Origin: Arthrobacter oryzae
GTDB lineage: Bacteria > Actinomycetota > Actinomycetes > Actinomycetales > Micrococcaceae
Direction of reading: 5' to 3'
DNA: 64,000 bases
Assembly (NCBI RefSeq): GCF_030812315.1
Contig: NZ_JAUSSM010000003.1
Coordinates: forward strand, 434,001-498,000
Within the stretch, counting starts at the first letter, position 1, and each line of letters begins with the position of its first letter. Of this stretch, positions 1-7,545 are shown piece by piece. The translations under genes and the position numbers were made by a program. The notes beneath the pieces are model-generated. The model saw only the letters and a program-made list of their open reading frames with translations. It had not been told where the DNA came from and did not search any database.

Positions 1-1
1 C

Positions 2-145
2 GGGCGGCTGCATCCGCGGCTGCTGGACGTGCAGCGCCTTGAAGGCGAAACCGTGGTGATGCTGTTCCGCCCGCTGATGGTGGATCTGCTTGAGGCCACC
101 GGCATGGACTCGAAAGAAGCCCGGGACATCCTCCCGCCGCTGTAG
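2..145 (+). CDS. C-terminal fragment of an unidentified protein, 5' end outside the window
   Basis: An open frame enters from the left edge and stops at TAG 143-145, giving 47 codons. The tail is amphipathic (VVMLFRPLMVDLLEATGMDS then KEARDILPPL) and has high-GC third positions, so it is probably the real end of a gene in the same direction as radA. The tail slightly resembles the cytoplasmic end of FUSC-type membrane proteins, but that is a guess from memory and I do not assign a function. Confidence 0.5.
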   Translation, partial: GRLHPRLLDVQRLEGETVVMLFRPLMVDLLEATGMDSKEARDILPPL

Positions 146-153
146 CAAGGCAC

Positions 154-198
154 GGTGGTTGAGCTCGTCGAAACCAGATCCCGACAGGCTCGGTCGCC
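154..198. repeat. Dispersed actinobacterial intergenic palindrome (GGTGGTTGAGCTCGTCGAAA type)
   Basis: Between the upstream gene stop and radA lies GGTGGTTGAGCTCGTCGAAA (154-173, followed by CC). An imperfect inverted partner lies at 182-198, and the two could pair as a hairpin with G-U pairs. This word is familiar as a recurrent extragenic sequence in Micrococcales genomes (recollection, not a search). It may terminate the upstream transcript. Only one copy is present in this window. Confidence 0.4.
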
Positions 199-219
199 AG
201 TAGTGTCAGCCTCCCCGGA

Positions 220-231
220 TAGTGTGGAGGA
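220..231 (+). promoter_or_regulatory. radA -10 hexamer / SD region
   Basis: TAGTGT (220-225) matches the actinobacterial TANNNT -10 and lies 6 nt before the radA ATG, compatible with leaderless initiation. The same 6 nt (GGAGGA) would serve as a Shine-Dalgarno if transcription started further upstream. Sequence alone cannot separate the two. Confidence 0.4.
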
Positions 232-1605
232 ATGGCAACCAAGACTTCCCGGGCGTCCAAAGCCCCGGCCTATAAATGCGCCGAATGCGGCTGGACAACC
301 GTCAAGTGGGTGGGCCGCTGCGGCGAGTGCCAGGCCTGGGGCACCGTTGAGGAAACCGGCGCCGCCGTTGCGCGCACGACGGCGGCCACGACCGTCCTGG
401 AGCCGGCCCGCCGGATCGCCGAGGTGGACGCCACCACGGCAGCGTTTTTGCCCACGGGCGTGGACGAGCTGGACCGCGTTTTGGGCGGCGGGCTGGTCCC
501 GGGCGCCGTCATCCTGCTGGCCGGTGAACCCGGCGTGGGAAAGTCCACCCTGCTCCTGGATGTGGCGGCCAAGTTCGCCCGCACTGCGCAGGACGTCCTC
601 TACATCACGGGCGAGGAGTCCGCGGCGCAGGTGAAGCTCCGCGCCGAGCGGATAGACGCCGTCGCGGATTCCCTGTACCTCTCGGCGGAAACGGACCTGG
701 GCCAGGCCCTTGGCCAGGTGGAGAAAATCGAGCCGCGGCTGCTGATTGTGGACTCCGTCCAGACTCTCAGCAGCGCGGATGTGGACGGCAGCGCGGGCGG
801 CGTTTCACAGGTCCGCGAGGTTGCGGCTTCCATCATTTCCGCGGCCAAACGGCGCAACATGACCACGCTGCTGGTGGGCCATGTGACCAAGGACGGCTCC
901 ATCGCCGGACCGCGGCTGCTGGAGCATCTGGTGGACGTCGTGTGCCAGTTCGAAGGCGAACGGCATTCCAGGCTGCGGCTGCTGCGTGCGGTGAAGAACC
1001 GGTACGGCCCCACCGACGACGTCGGCTGTTTCGACCTCAACGAGGACGGCATCCTGGGGCTTACGGATCCCAGCGGACTCTTTGTGAGCCGCACCAAGGA
1101 GCCGGTGTCCGGCACGTGCATCACCGTGACCATGGAAGGGCGCCGGCCGCTGCTGGCCGAGGTGCAGTCCCTCCTCGCCGAAAGCCCGAATTCGCAGCCC
1201 CGCCGGGCCACCAGCGGCCTGGACAGTTCACGCGTGTCCATGCTGCTGGCTGTGTTGCAGCAGCGCGCCGGCTGCCTGCTGCACAAGGACGATTCCTACG
1301 TGGCAACAGTGGGGGGCGTGAAGCTCAGCGAACCCGCAACGGACCTGGCCGTTGCGCTGGCGGTGGCCTCGGCCAAGGCGCGGAAGCCGCTGCCCATCCG
1401 GCTGATCGCGTTCGGCGAGGTGGGCCTGGCCGGGGAGGTCCGTCCCGTTCCCGGCATCAACCAACGCATCCAGGAAGCCCACCGGCTGGGCTTCACCCAT
1501 GCCGTGGTCCCGGCCAGCCACAACGGCCCCGGCCCCATCCCGGCCGGCTTCTCCGTCCGGGAAGTGGAACACTTGACGGAGGCGCTGAGCCTACTTATCG
1601 GCTAG
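232..1605 (+). CDS. radA: DNA repair protein RadA (Sms)
   Basis: RadA is a RecA-like ATPase of bacterial recombination that promotes branch migration and helps process recombination intermediates. The 457-aa product has the N-terminal four-cysteine zinc finger (CAECGW near residue 16, CGEC near 30), Walker A GEPGVGKS at 98-105, the RadA-specific KNRYG motif at 255-259, and a C-terminal Lon-protease-like domain (SEPATDLAVALAVASA onward). Length matches the family (about 450-460). The ATG follows GGAGGA. The methyltransferase gene follows after 6 nt, so cotranscription is possible. The RadA assignment is secure. Confidence 0.97.
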   Translation: MATKTSRASKAPAYKCAECGWTTVKWVGRCGECQAWGTVEETGAAVARTTAATTVLEPARRIAEVDATTAAFLPTGVDELDRVLGGGLVPGAVILLAGEPGVGKSTLLLDVAAKFARTAQDVLYITGEESAAQVKLRAERIDAVADSLYLSAETDLGQALGQVEKIEPRLLIVDSVQTLSSADVDGSAGGVSQVREVAASIISAAKRRNMTTLLVGHVTKDGSIAGPRLLEHLVDVVCQFEGERHSRLRLLRAVKNRYGPTDDVGCFDLNEDGILGLTDPSGLFVSRTKEPVSGTCITVTMEGRRPLLAEVQSLLAESPNSQPRRATSGLDSSRVSMLLAVLQQRAGCLLHKDDSYVATVGGVKLSEPATDLAVALAVASAKARKPLPIRLIAFGEVGLAGEVRPVPGINQRIQEAHRLGFTHAVVPASHNGPGPIPAGFSVREVEHLTEALSLLIG

Positions 1606-1611
1606 GGGCGG

Positions 1612-2265
1612 ATGGAGCGACGGATGCCGGGACATAACAGCCGAAATTCATCCTTCGGGCAATGCTTCGCACGCGTGGGTCCGCGCATGGACGCCCGCGG
1701 GGCAGCTGCCCACCGCCAACGCCTCGTCGAGGCCGCGTACGGAGATGTGGTCGAAATCGGGGCGGGCTACGGGGCCACCTTCCCCTACTATCCTTCCGCC
1801 GTGACCAGCGTGCTGGCGCTCGAACCGGACCCGACGCTCCGGGCGCTGGCGCTGGCCGAGGCGATCAAGGCACCGGTTCCCATCACGGTTCTCGACGGCG
1901 TGGCGGAATCACTGCCGGCGGCGGACGAATCGGTGGACGTCGTGGTCTCGAGCCTCGTGCTGTGCAGCGTGACGGACCAGACCGCCGTCCTGGCGGAGGT
2001 GCACCGCGTCCTCCGGCCCGGCGGCCTGCTGCTGTTTTACGAGCATGTCCGCTCGGCACACCGTGTGCTTGCAGCTGCCGAGGACCTGATAACGCCACTG
2101 TGGGGCCGGATGGCTGGCGGCTGCCACCCAAACCGCGACACCGCTGCCGGGATTGCAGCGGCGGGCCTCACCTTGCAGCGCGTAGACCGCTTCGGCTTCT
2201 CAGCACTCCCCGGCAATCCGCGGGTGGCCCACATTATTGGCGCAGCGGAGAAGGCCCGGCCATGA
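1612..2265 (+). CDS. Class I SAM-dependent methyltransferase
   Basis: This 217-aa protein has a Rossmann methyltransferase core: motif I VEIGAGYG near residue 47, an acidic LALEPDP strand end, and the post-motif LRPGGLLLFYEHV typical of UbiE/METTL7-like (Methyltransf_11) enzymes. The substrate cannot be read from the sequence; small-molecule or lipid methylation is the usual role. The start is ambiguous between ATG 1612 and ATG 1624, the second having GGAGCG upstream. It lies 6 nt after radA and ends at a strong bidirectional terminator, so it is the last gene of this transcript. Confidence 0.85.
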   Translation: MERRMPGHNSRNSSFGQCFARVGPRMDARGAAAHRQRLVEAAYGDVVEIGAGYGATFPYYPSAVTSVLALEPDPTLRALALAEAIKAPVPITVLDGVAESLPAADESVDVVVSSLVLCSVTDQTAVLAEVHRVLRPGGLLLFYEHVRSAHRVLAAAEDLITPLWGRMAGGCHPNRDTAAGIAAAGLTLQRVDRFGFSALPGNPRVAHIIGAAEKARP

Positions 2266-2274
2266 GGTTCCGGG

Positions 2275-2319
2275 CATGACAAGGGGCGCCTGCCGCATTG
2301 GCAGGCGCCCCTCGTCATG
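2275..2319. terminator. Bidirectional terminator between methyltransferase and desaturase
   Basis: A perfect 13-bp stem (2282-2294 with 2300-2312, loop GCATT) is extended outward by CATGAC/GTCATG after one mismatch. It sits between two convergent genes. Confidence 0.85.
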
Positions 2320-2326
2320 GAACTTG

Positions 2327-3568
2327 CTAGGCCTTCTTGGGCGGAAGCGCCAGCTTGAAGACCTTGGCCCAGGTGGAGCCGACCTGCTTCCACATCGGTC
2401 CAGTAGTGTACGGCAGGCCGTACCGCCTGCAGATCTCCTGCACCTTCGGCGCCACCTCGGCATAGCGGTTGGACGGAATGTCCGGGAAGAGGTGGTGCTC
2501 GATCTGATGCGAAAGGTTGCCGGTCATGAGGTGCATGAACCTGGAACCGGAGATGTTGGCCGAACCGATCATCTGCCGCACGTACCAGTCACCGCGGGTC
2601 TCGCCTTCCACCATTTCCTCGGTGAACGTGTCTGTCCCGTCGGGGAAGTGACCGCAGAAGATCACCGCGTGCGCCCAGACATTCCGGACAGCATTCGCGG
2701 TCAGCGTGCCGTACAGCGCCTGCTTGCCGGAGCCGGTCAGCATTGCCACAGCCGGGGTCGCGGCATAGTCCTTGGTGAACTGCTTGAGGGCCTTGACTCC
2801 AAGGGCCTTGAGGTCCTTGACCAGGGCCTCCTTGGACTTGTTGCCCTCTTTGTAGTCCTGCAGCTCAAGGTCGTAGATCGCAATGCCCCATTCGAAGATG
2901 GGGGCCAGGATGGCGTTGTAGACCGGGTTGCCCAGGTTGAACGGCTTCCACTCCTGGGCGGGGTCCATGCGCAGGAGGTTGTATCCGACGTCGTTGTCCT
3001 TGCCCACCACGTTGGTCCAGCGGTGGTGCAGGTCATTGTGGGTGTGCTGCCAGGCGCGGGCGGGCGTGACGAAGTCCCATTCCCAGGTGGTGGAGTGGAT
3101 GTCCGGGTCCCGCATCCAGTCCCACTGGCCGTGCAGCACGTTGTGCCCGATCTCCATGTTTTCCAGGATCTTGGCCAGGCTCAGCAGCGTGGTGCCCGCA
3201 ACCCAGGCGCCTTTGTTCCGGCTTACCAGCAGCGTGGCGCGGCCAGAGATCTCCAGAGCCCGCTGGACCTTGATAACCCGGCGGATGTACGCGGCGTCTG
3301 AGGCGCCGCGCTTGGCCAGGATGTCGTCCTTGATGGCATCAAGTTCGCGGCCCAGCTCGGCCACCTGCTCGTCGGAAAGGTGCGCTGCGGCCGGCGGACG
3401 GACCAGGGGGCTGCCGGAGGTGGCCAGCGCCCCGCGGCGCGTCTTAACAGCCTGCGCGCCGGTGGCAGCCGCGGCTGCCTCCTTCGCCTGCAAAGCGGCG
3501 TCGTCGCCCGAGGACGGCACAACGGCGTCTTCCGTGGTCTCGGCTTCGTGGTTAGTAACTATTGCCAT
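2327..3568 (-). CDS. Acyl-CoA desaturase (DesA3-like membrane fatty acid desaturase)
   Basis: This 413-aa integral membrane di-iron desaturase introduces a double bond into acyl chains. The three histidine boxes are visible: HNVLH, HTHNDLHH and HQIEHH. Hydrophobic segments lie between boxes 1 and 2 and before box 3. I placed the start at ATG 3566-3568 because GAGGAGC lies 8 nt upstream; the open frame runs further but lacks a better site. It lies 13 nt downstream of a flavin/2Fe-2S reductase. This matches the mycobacterial DesA3-Rv3230c pair, in which the reductase feeds electrons from NADPH to a delta-9 stearoyl-CoA desaturase. The exact regiospecificity here is inferred. Confidence 0.88.
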   Translation of the reverse strand: MAIVTNHEAETTEDAVVPSSGDDAALQAKEAAAAATGAQAVKTRRGALATSGSPLVRPPAAAHLSDEQVAELGRELDAIKDDILAKRGASDAAYIRRVIKVQRALEISGRATLLVSRNKGAWVAGTTLLSLAKILENMEIGHNVLHGQWDWMRDPDIHSTTWEWDFVTPARAWQHTHNDLHHRWTNVVGKDNDVGYNLLRMDPAQEWKPFNLGNPVYNAILAPIFEWGIAIYDLELQDYKEGNKSKEALVKDLKALGVKALKQFTKDYAATPAVAMLTGSGKQALYGTLTANAVRNVWAHAVIFCGHFPDGTDTFTEEMVEGETRGDWYVRQMIGSANISGSRFMHLMTGNLSHQIEHHLFPDIPSNRYAEVAPKVQEICRRYGLPYTTGPMWKQVGSTWAKVFKLALPPKKA

Positions 3569-3581
3569 GCGGTGGTGCTCC

Positions 3582-4706
3582 TCAAATGTCGAGGTTAACG
3601 GGTCCGGCGGCTGCCGAAACACACGTCTGGATTAGTTGGCCCGGCTCGCCATGGACTTCGCCGGTGCGGAGGTCGCGGACATGCCCTGCCCGTAGGGGCG
3701 TGAGGCAGCTGTGGCAGATGCCCATCCGGCAGCCGCTGGGCATCAGTACGCCGGCGTCCTCGCCGACGTCCAGGAGCGGAGTGCTGCCGTCCGCTTCCAC
3801 CTCGCGGTCGGAGGCCTCAAAGGTGACCAGTCCGCCGTCGTGCCCGGCCCCGGCGGCCAGGCTGGTGGTGAAGCGTTCGATGATCAGGTTGATCGGGTCA
3901 GCCGCAAACGGCCCCTCAGGCTGGTGGGATTCACCGGCGGCGGAACCTTCCGTGGCGGCGGCGACTGCGGCTTCGGCGGACCACAGGGCTTCGGCATCGT
4001 CCAGGAAACCCTCGGGTCCGCAGGCGTAGGCTGCGCGGTGGCGCCAGTCCGGGCAGAGTTCATCGAGCGCCGCCGGCGAGGAGAAGTCCACCCGCCCACG
4101 CTCACCGGTGATCCAGTGCGTGACCTTGAAGTTGGGGAACTGGTCGGCAAGCTCGGACAGTTCCTCGCGGAAGATGCTGTCCTCCGGGGTCCGGGACGAA
4201 TGGATCAGCACGACGTCGGCGTCCGGGCGGTGCGGCACCAGCGTGCGCACCATGGACATGACGGGGGTGATGCCGCTGCCTGCCGTAAGCATCAACAGCG
4301 GACGGGGATGCTCGGGGAGGACAAAGTCGCCCTGCGGCGGGGCCAGGAACAGCACGTCGCCCGGGCGGGTGTCGCGGACCAGGACACCGGAAACGGCGCC
4401 GACGTCGGTCACCGTGATGGCGGGATCCTGGCCGGCGGGGGCGCTCAGGGAATAGGAACGCCAGTGCCGCACGCCGTCAAGTTCGACGCCGATACGGGCC
4501 CACTGGCCAGCCTGGTGCGCCTTCCAGCCGCGGCCTGGACGAAAGAAAATGGTGGCGGAATCGGCCGTCTCAGCTACCACCCTGGTGACCACGCCGCGCA
4601 ACTGGCGGGCGGAGAACACAGGATTGAAAAGCGACAGAATATCTTCTGGAGCTAGCGGGGTGGTGAGTACAGATGCGGCGCGCGCCAGCTTACGGAGCCG
4701 GATCAT
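3582..4706 (-). CDS. Ferredoxin reductase with C-terminal 2Fe-2S domain (desaturase electron donor)
   Basis: This 374-aa flavoprotein combines an FAD-binding domain (RSYSLSAP), an NAD(P)-binding domain (GSGITPVMSM) and a C-terminal plant-type ferredoxin domain with cluster cysteines in CRMGICHSC plus a later QTC. Rv3230c has the same organisation and reduces DesA3. The start at ATG 4704-4706 is preferred because ATAAGG lies upstream. The longer frame from 4754 would begin inside the divergent promoter without an SD. It is the first gene of a two-gene operon with the desaturase and is transcribed away from the PucR-type regulator. Confidence 0.88.
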   Translation of the reverse strand: MIRLRKLARAASVLTTPLAPEDILSLFNPVFSARQLRGVVTRVVAETADSATIFFRPGRGWKAHQAGQWARIGVELDGVRHWRSYSLSAPAGQDPAITVTDVGAVSGVLVRDTRPGDVLFLAPPQGDFVLPEHPRPLLMLTAGSGITPVMSMVRTLVPHRPDADVVLIHSSRTPEDSIFREELSELADQFPNFKVTHWITGERGRVDFSSPAALDELCPDWRHRAAYACGPEGFLDDAEALWSAEAAVAAATEGSAAGESHQPEGPFAADPINLIIERFTTSLAAGAGHDGGLVTFEASDREVEADGSTPLLDVGEDAGVLMPSGCRMGICHSCLTPLRAGHVRDLRTGEVHGEPGQLIQTCVSAAAGPVNLDI

Positions 4707-4805
4707 GTTATTAACCTTATGTTGGATCGAGGCATATTTCTTCTCCCAAGGCATACGATCGAACGTTCTAAACTGTTCCCCCGAAACAACTTATGGAAGT
4801 CTCTC
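4707..4805. promoter_or_regulatory. Divergent promoter region with GAACGTTC palindrome
   Basis: This 99-bp AT-richer gap separates the reductase-desaturase operon (minus) from the PucR-type regulator (plus). It contains the perfect palindrome GAACGTTC at 4761-4768, roughly midway, a plausible binding site for the adjacent regulator. GGAAG (4794-4798) is the SD of the plus-strand gene. Confidence 0.4.
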
Positions 4806-6008
4806 ATGAACCCTCCGGCCTCGAAGAGTCCCGCAGCTCCCGCGTACGATCCGCCGTGGCTCGCCCTGCCCCGGGAGGTCAGCGACCTGCTGCGCCCCAA
4901 GATGCCCGGCATTGTGGAGGCCATCATCGATGCAGTCCCGCAGCTGGTTCCTGCCTACGCGCGGCCCATTGAAGGCCGCTTCGGACGCGGCCTGCGGCGC
5001 GGGGTGGCTGCGGCGCTGGAACGGTTCCTCCAGCTGCCCGGCACCAGGCTGCCCGCCCTGTCCGAGGAGAGCCGGCAGCTCGTGGCGGGGCTCGGCAGCG
5101 GCGAATTCCGCCAGGGCCGGAGCATGGACGCGCTGCTGAGCGCCTACCGCATGGGTGCCCGCGTGACGTTCCGGGAGATGTCGCGGATCTCGATGGAAAG
5201 AGACCTGGGCCAAAGCGTTGTGGTGGACCTGGGGGAATCGATTCTGGCCTACATCGACGAACTGTCCGCCGTGAGCGCCGAGGCCTACGCCTTTGAACAG
5301 TCCGAGCGCGCCGGGGCGGTGGACCGGCGTCGGACCGAACTGCTGGAGCTGCTGCTGATGGGCCAAGCGGACGAGGCCGCCCTGCGGCAGGCGGCGTCCA
5401 TGGCCGACTGGTCCCTGCCGGCACGGCTCGTGGTGGTCACGCTTCCGCTGGACCGGTCGGCCGGGCTCCGGCTGCAGCTGGGGCCGGGAACACTGGTGGT
5501 TGAACGCGAAACAGATGCCGTGGCGCTCGTACCGGCAAGGGAGTCCGAGGCCGGTCGCGCAGGGCTGGAGAAGGCTTTGAAGGGAAGGTCCGCCGCCGTG
5601 GGGCCGGCTGGCGGCTGGGAAAAAGTGCCCGACTCCCTGCGGCTCGCCGTGCTGGCCGCCTCGGTACTGCCGCCGCGGGAGGACCCCGGGGATCCGCCCA
5701 TCTGGGCTGATGACCACCTGGCGCAGATCGTGCTCGGCTCCGAACCGTCGGCCATTGCGGAACTGGCCGAACGCAGGCTCGCGCCGCTGGAGGGGCTGCG
5801 TCCGGCGCAGCGCGAAAGGCTGGCGGAGACCCTCCTCTCCTGGCTGCGGCACTGGGGCCAGCGCGGCCCCGTGGCTGCCGAGCTCGGCATCCACCCGCAG
5901 ACCGTGGGCTACCGGGCGGCGCAGCTGCGCGAGCTCTTCGGGGATGCGCTGGAAGACCCGCGGGCCCGGTTCGAGCTGGAACTCGCACTGCATGCGGGGC
6001 GCCGCTAG
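4806..6008 (+). CDS. PucR-type helix-turn-helix transcriptional regulator
   Basis: This 400-aa regulator has an N-terminal RsbRD/PucR-like helical sensor region (about residues 20-170), a middle domain, and a C-terminal PucR HTH (AAELGIHPQTVGYRAAQLRE) close to the end, as is usual for the family. The start at ATG 4806 has GGAAG upstream; the frame extends further 5' without support. It is divergent from the desaturase/reductase operon, so it probably controls membrane lipid unsaturation. That target is inferred from position only. Confidence 0.82.
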   Translation: MNPPASKSPAAPAYDPPWLALPREVSDLLRPKMPGIVEAIIDAVPQLVPAYARPIEGRFGRGLRRGVAAALERFLQLPGTRLPALSEESRQLVAGLGSGEFRQGRSMDALLSAYRMGARVTFREMSRISMERDLGQSVVVDLGESILAYIDELSAVSAEAYAFEQSERAGAVDRRRTELLELLLMGQADEAALRQAASMADWSLPARLVVVTLPLDRSAGLRLQLGPGTLVVERETDAVALVPARESEAGRAGLEKALKGRSAAVGPAGGWEKVPDSLRLAVLAASVLPPREDPGDPPIWADDHLAQIVLGSEPSAIAELAERRLAPLEGLRPAQRERLAETLLSWLRHWGQRGPVAAELGIHPQTVGYRAAQLRELFGDALEDPRARFELELALHAGRR

Positions 6009-6016
6009 GAGCCCGG

Positions 6017-7417
6017 TCATCTGCCCGCCGCCACCGCGCTCCGGCTTTGCAGCCGCAGCTCAAGATCGTTCATCACGACTGCTGCCAGATCCTCCAGCGT
6101 GCGGACATCCTCCGCGGTGAACTCCCGCGGTTCCCGGTCCAGGATGCAGAAGGTCCCGAGGTTGTAGCCGTCGGGAGTGCGTAGCGGAACCCCGGCGTAG
6201 AACTGCAGGCCGAACTCACCTGCCACCAGCGGGTTTGCCAACGTGCGGGGGTCCGAGACTGCATCCGGGACCACCCACGCGTCGTCCTGGAGGATGGCCG
6301 AAGCGCAGAGCCCGGGGTCCCGCCCGATCTCGCCCACGTCGGTGCCGTGATGGGCCTTGAACCAGATCCGGTCATGGTCCACCACACTGACGATGGCTAC
6401 GGGCACGGAGAACATCCGGGCGGCCAGGCCTGCAATCCGGTCGAACGTGCCGTCCGGCGGCGTATCCAGGATCCGATACCGCTCGACGGCGCGCATCCGC
6501 GCCTCTTCATTCGCGGCAGCGACGTCCGACGGCGGCGCTTCCGCCGGTGTTCCGATGCTCCGGCGGCGCCCGGCGGCGCTGATGACCTCCTGCCGGAGAG
6601 CGAGGGAGACTTCCCGGGCACCGGGCCGGGCTGTCGGCTCACGGGACAGCATGGACGTCAGCAGGGCAGCCCATTTTGGCGCGACGCCATCGGGAATGTG
6701 CGGATCCCGCAGTAGCCGCGCCATTGCTGACGCAATCGGCGCCCCTGGGTACGCCGGCTTGCCGGTCAGTCCTTCCAGCAGGACCAGCCCCAAGGAGTAA
6801 ACGTCGCTAGCCGGGCCCACCGGTTTGCTGGCGGCCTGTTCGGGGCTGAGGTACTGAGGAGTGCCGGAGCTTTCCGCCGGCCCGCTTAGCTGGCCGTCGC
6901 CGAGCATCATGGCCACGCCAAAATCACTCAGCTTGGCTCGCGGCCGGCGGTCATCGTTGTTGTAATCCACCAGGAGGATGTTGGCGGGCTTGACGTCGCG
7001 GTGGACGATGCCGTGGTGGTGGATGTACGCGAGTCCGTCCGCAAGATCATGGCCGATCAGCGCCAGATGTGCCGGAGCGATGGGCCCCTGCGCCGCGCGT
7101 TCGCGCAGGTCCGGACCGCGGACCAGTTCCATGACCAGATACGTGCGGCGGTGCCGGGGATCGCTGAGGTCCGCACCCGCGTCCAGCAAGGTCACTAGGG
7201 CGTGGTGGCTCATTTCTGCGAGGATACGCACTTCCCCGCTCTGGCGGCGCGTGTGGTCCAGGTTGCCGGGGTCGTCGCGGAAGAGCTTGACCGCGACTTC
7301 CCGCTGCAGGAGTTCATCGAAGGCCCGGTAGACGCCGGACTGGCTCCCCCGGCCAATGAGGGCCTCAATCCGGTACCGGCCGCTGAGGAGGTAGCCGGGT
7401 TCCATGCTCGCAGCCAT
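6017..7417 (-). CDS. Soluble Ser/Thr protein kinase fused to a GAF domain
   Basis: This 466-aa protein has a eukaryotic-type kinase domain (about residues 10-270) with glycine loop GRGSQSGVYRAF, VAVKLF lysine, HRDVKPAN catalytic loop and DFGVAM. A C-terminal GAF domain (about 320-450) begins after ARMRAVERYRILDTPPDG, a motif common in free-standing GAF sensors. It has no transmembrane helix or PASTA repeats, unlike PknB. The start is ATG 7415-7417 because GAGAGGGGG lies just upstream; ATG 7444 lacks an SD. The GAF domain could bind a ligand or sense redox state and gate the kinase (inference). A palindrome sits immediately 5'. Confidence 0.85.
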   Translation of the reverse strand: MAASMEPGYLLSGRYRIEALIGRGSQSGVYRAFDELLQREVAVKLFRDDPGNLDHTRRQSGEVRILAEMSHHALVTLLDAGADLSDPRHRRTYLVMELVRGPDLRERAAQGPIAPAHLALIGHDLADGLAYIHHHGIVHRDVKPANILLVDYNNDDRRPRAKLSDFGVAMMLGDGQLSGPAESSGTPQYLSPEQAASKPVGPASDVYSLGLVLLEGLTGKPAYPGAPIASAMARLLRDPHIPDGVAPKWAALLTSMLSREPTARPGAREVSLALRQEVISAAGRRRSIGTPAEAPPSDVAAANEEARMRAVERYRILDTPPDGTFDRIAGLAARMFSVPVAIVSVVDHDRIWFKAHHGTDVGEIGRDPGLCASAILQDDAWVVPDAVSDPRTLANPLVAGEFGLQFYAGVPLRTPDGYNLGTFCILDREPREFTAEDVRTLEDLAAVVMNDLELRLQSRSAVAAGR

Positions 7418-7441
7418 GATCCCCCTCTCAGCTGGTAATTC

Positions 7442-7457
7442 CATAAGTAAACTTATG
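7442..7457 (-). promoter_or_regulatory. Operator-like palindrome upstream of the kinase-GAF gene
   Basis: CATAAGTAAACTTATG is a perfect 7-bp dyad with a 2-nt centre in an otherwise GC-rich region, 24 nt upstream of the kinase start. On the minus strand GATATCAT lies just 5' of it and could be the -10 element, so a bound protein would cover the transcription start. Confidence 0.45.
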
Positions 7458-7545
7458 ATATCCCGCCGGTCGCCGTGACGGTTACACGGGCCAGTACACG
7501 TCGCCAGTCACCAACGGCAGATGACGAGGTCGGGTGGCGAAACCG

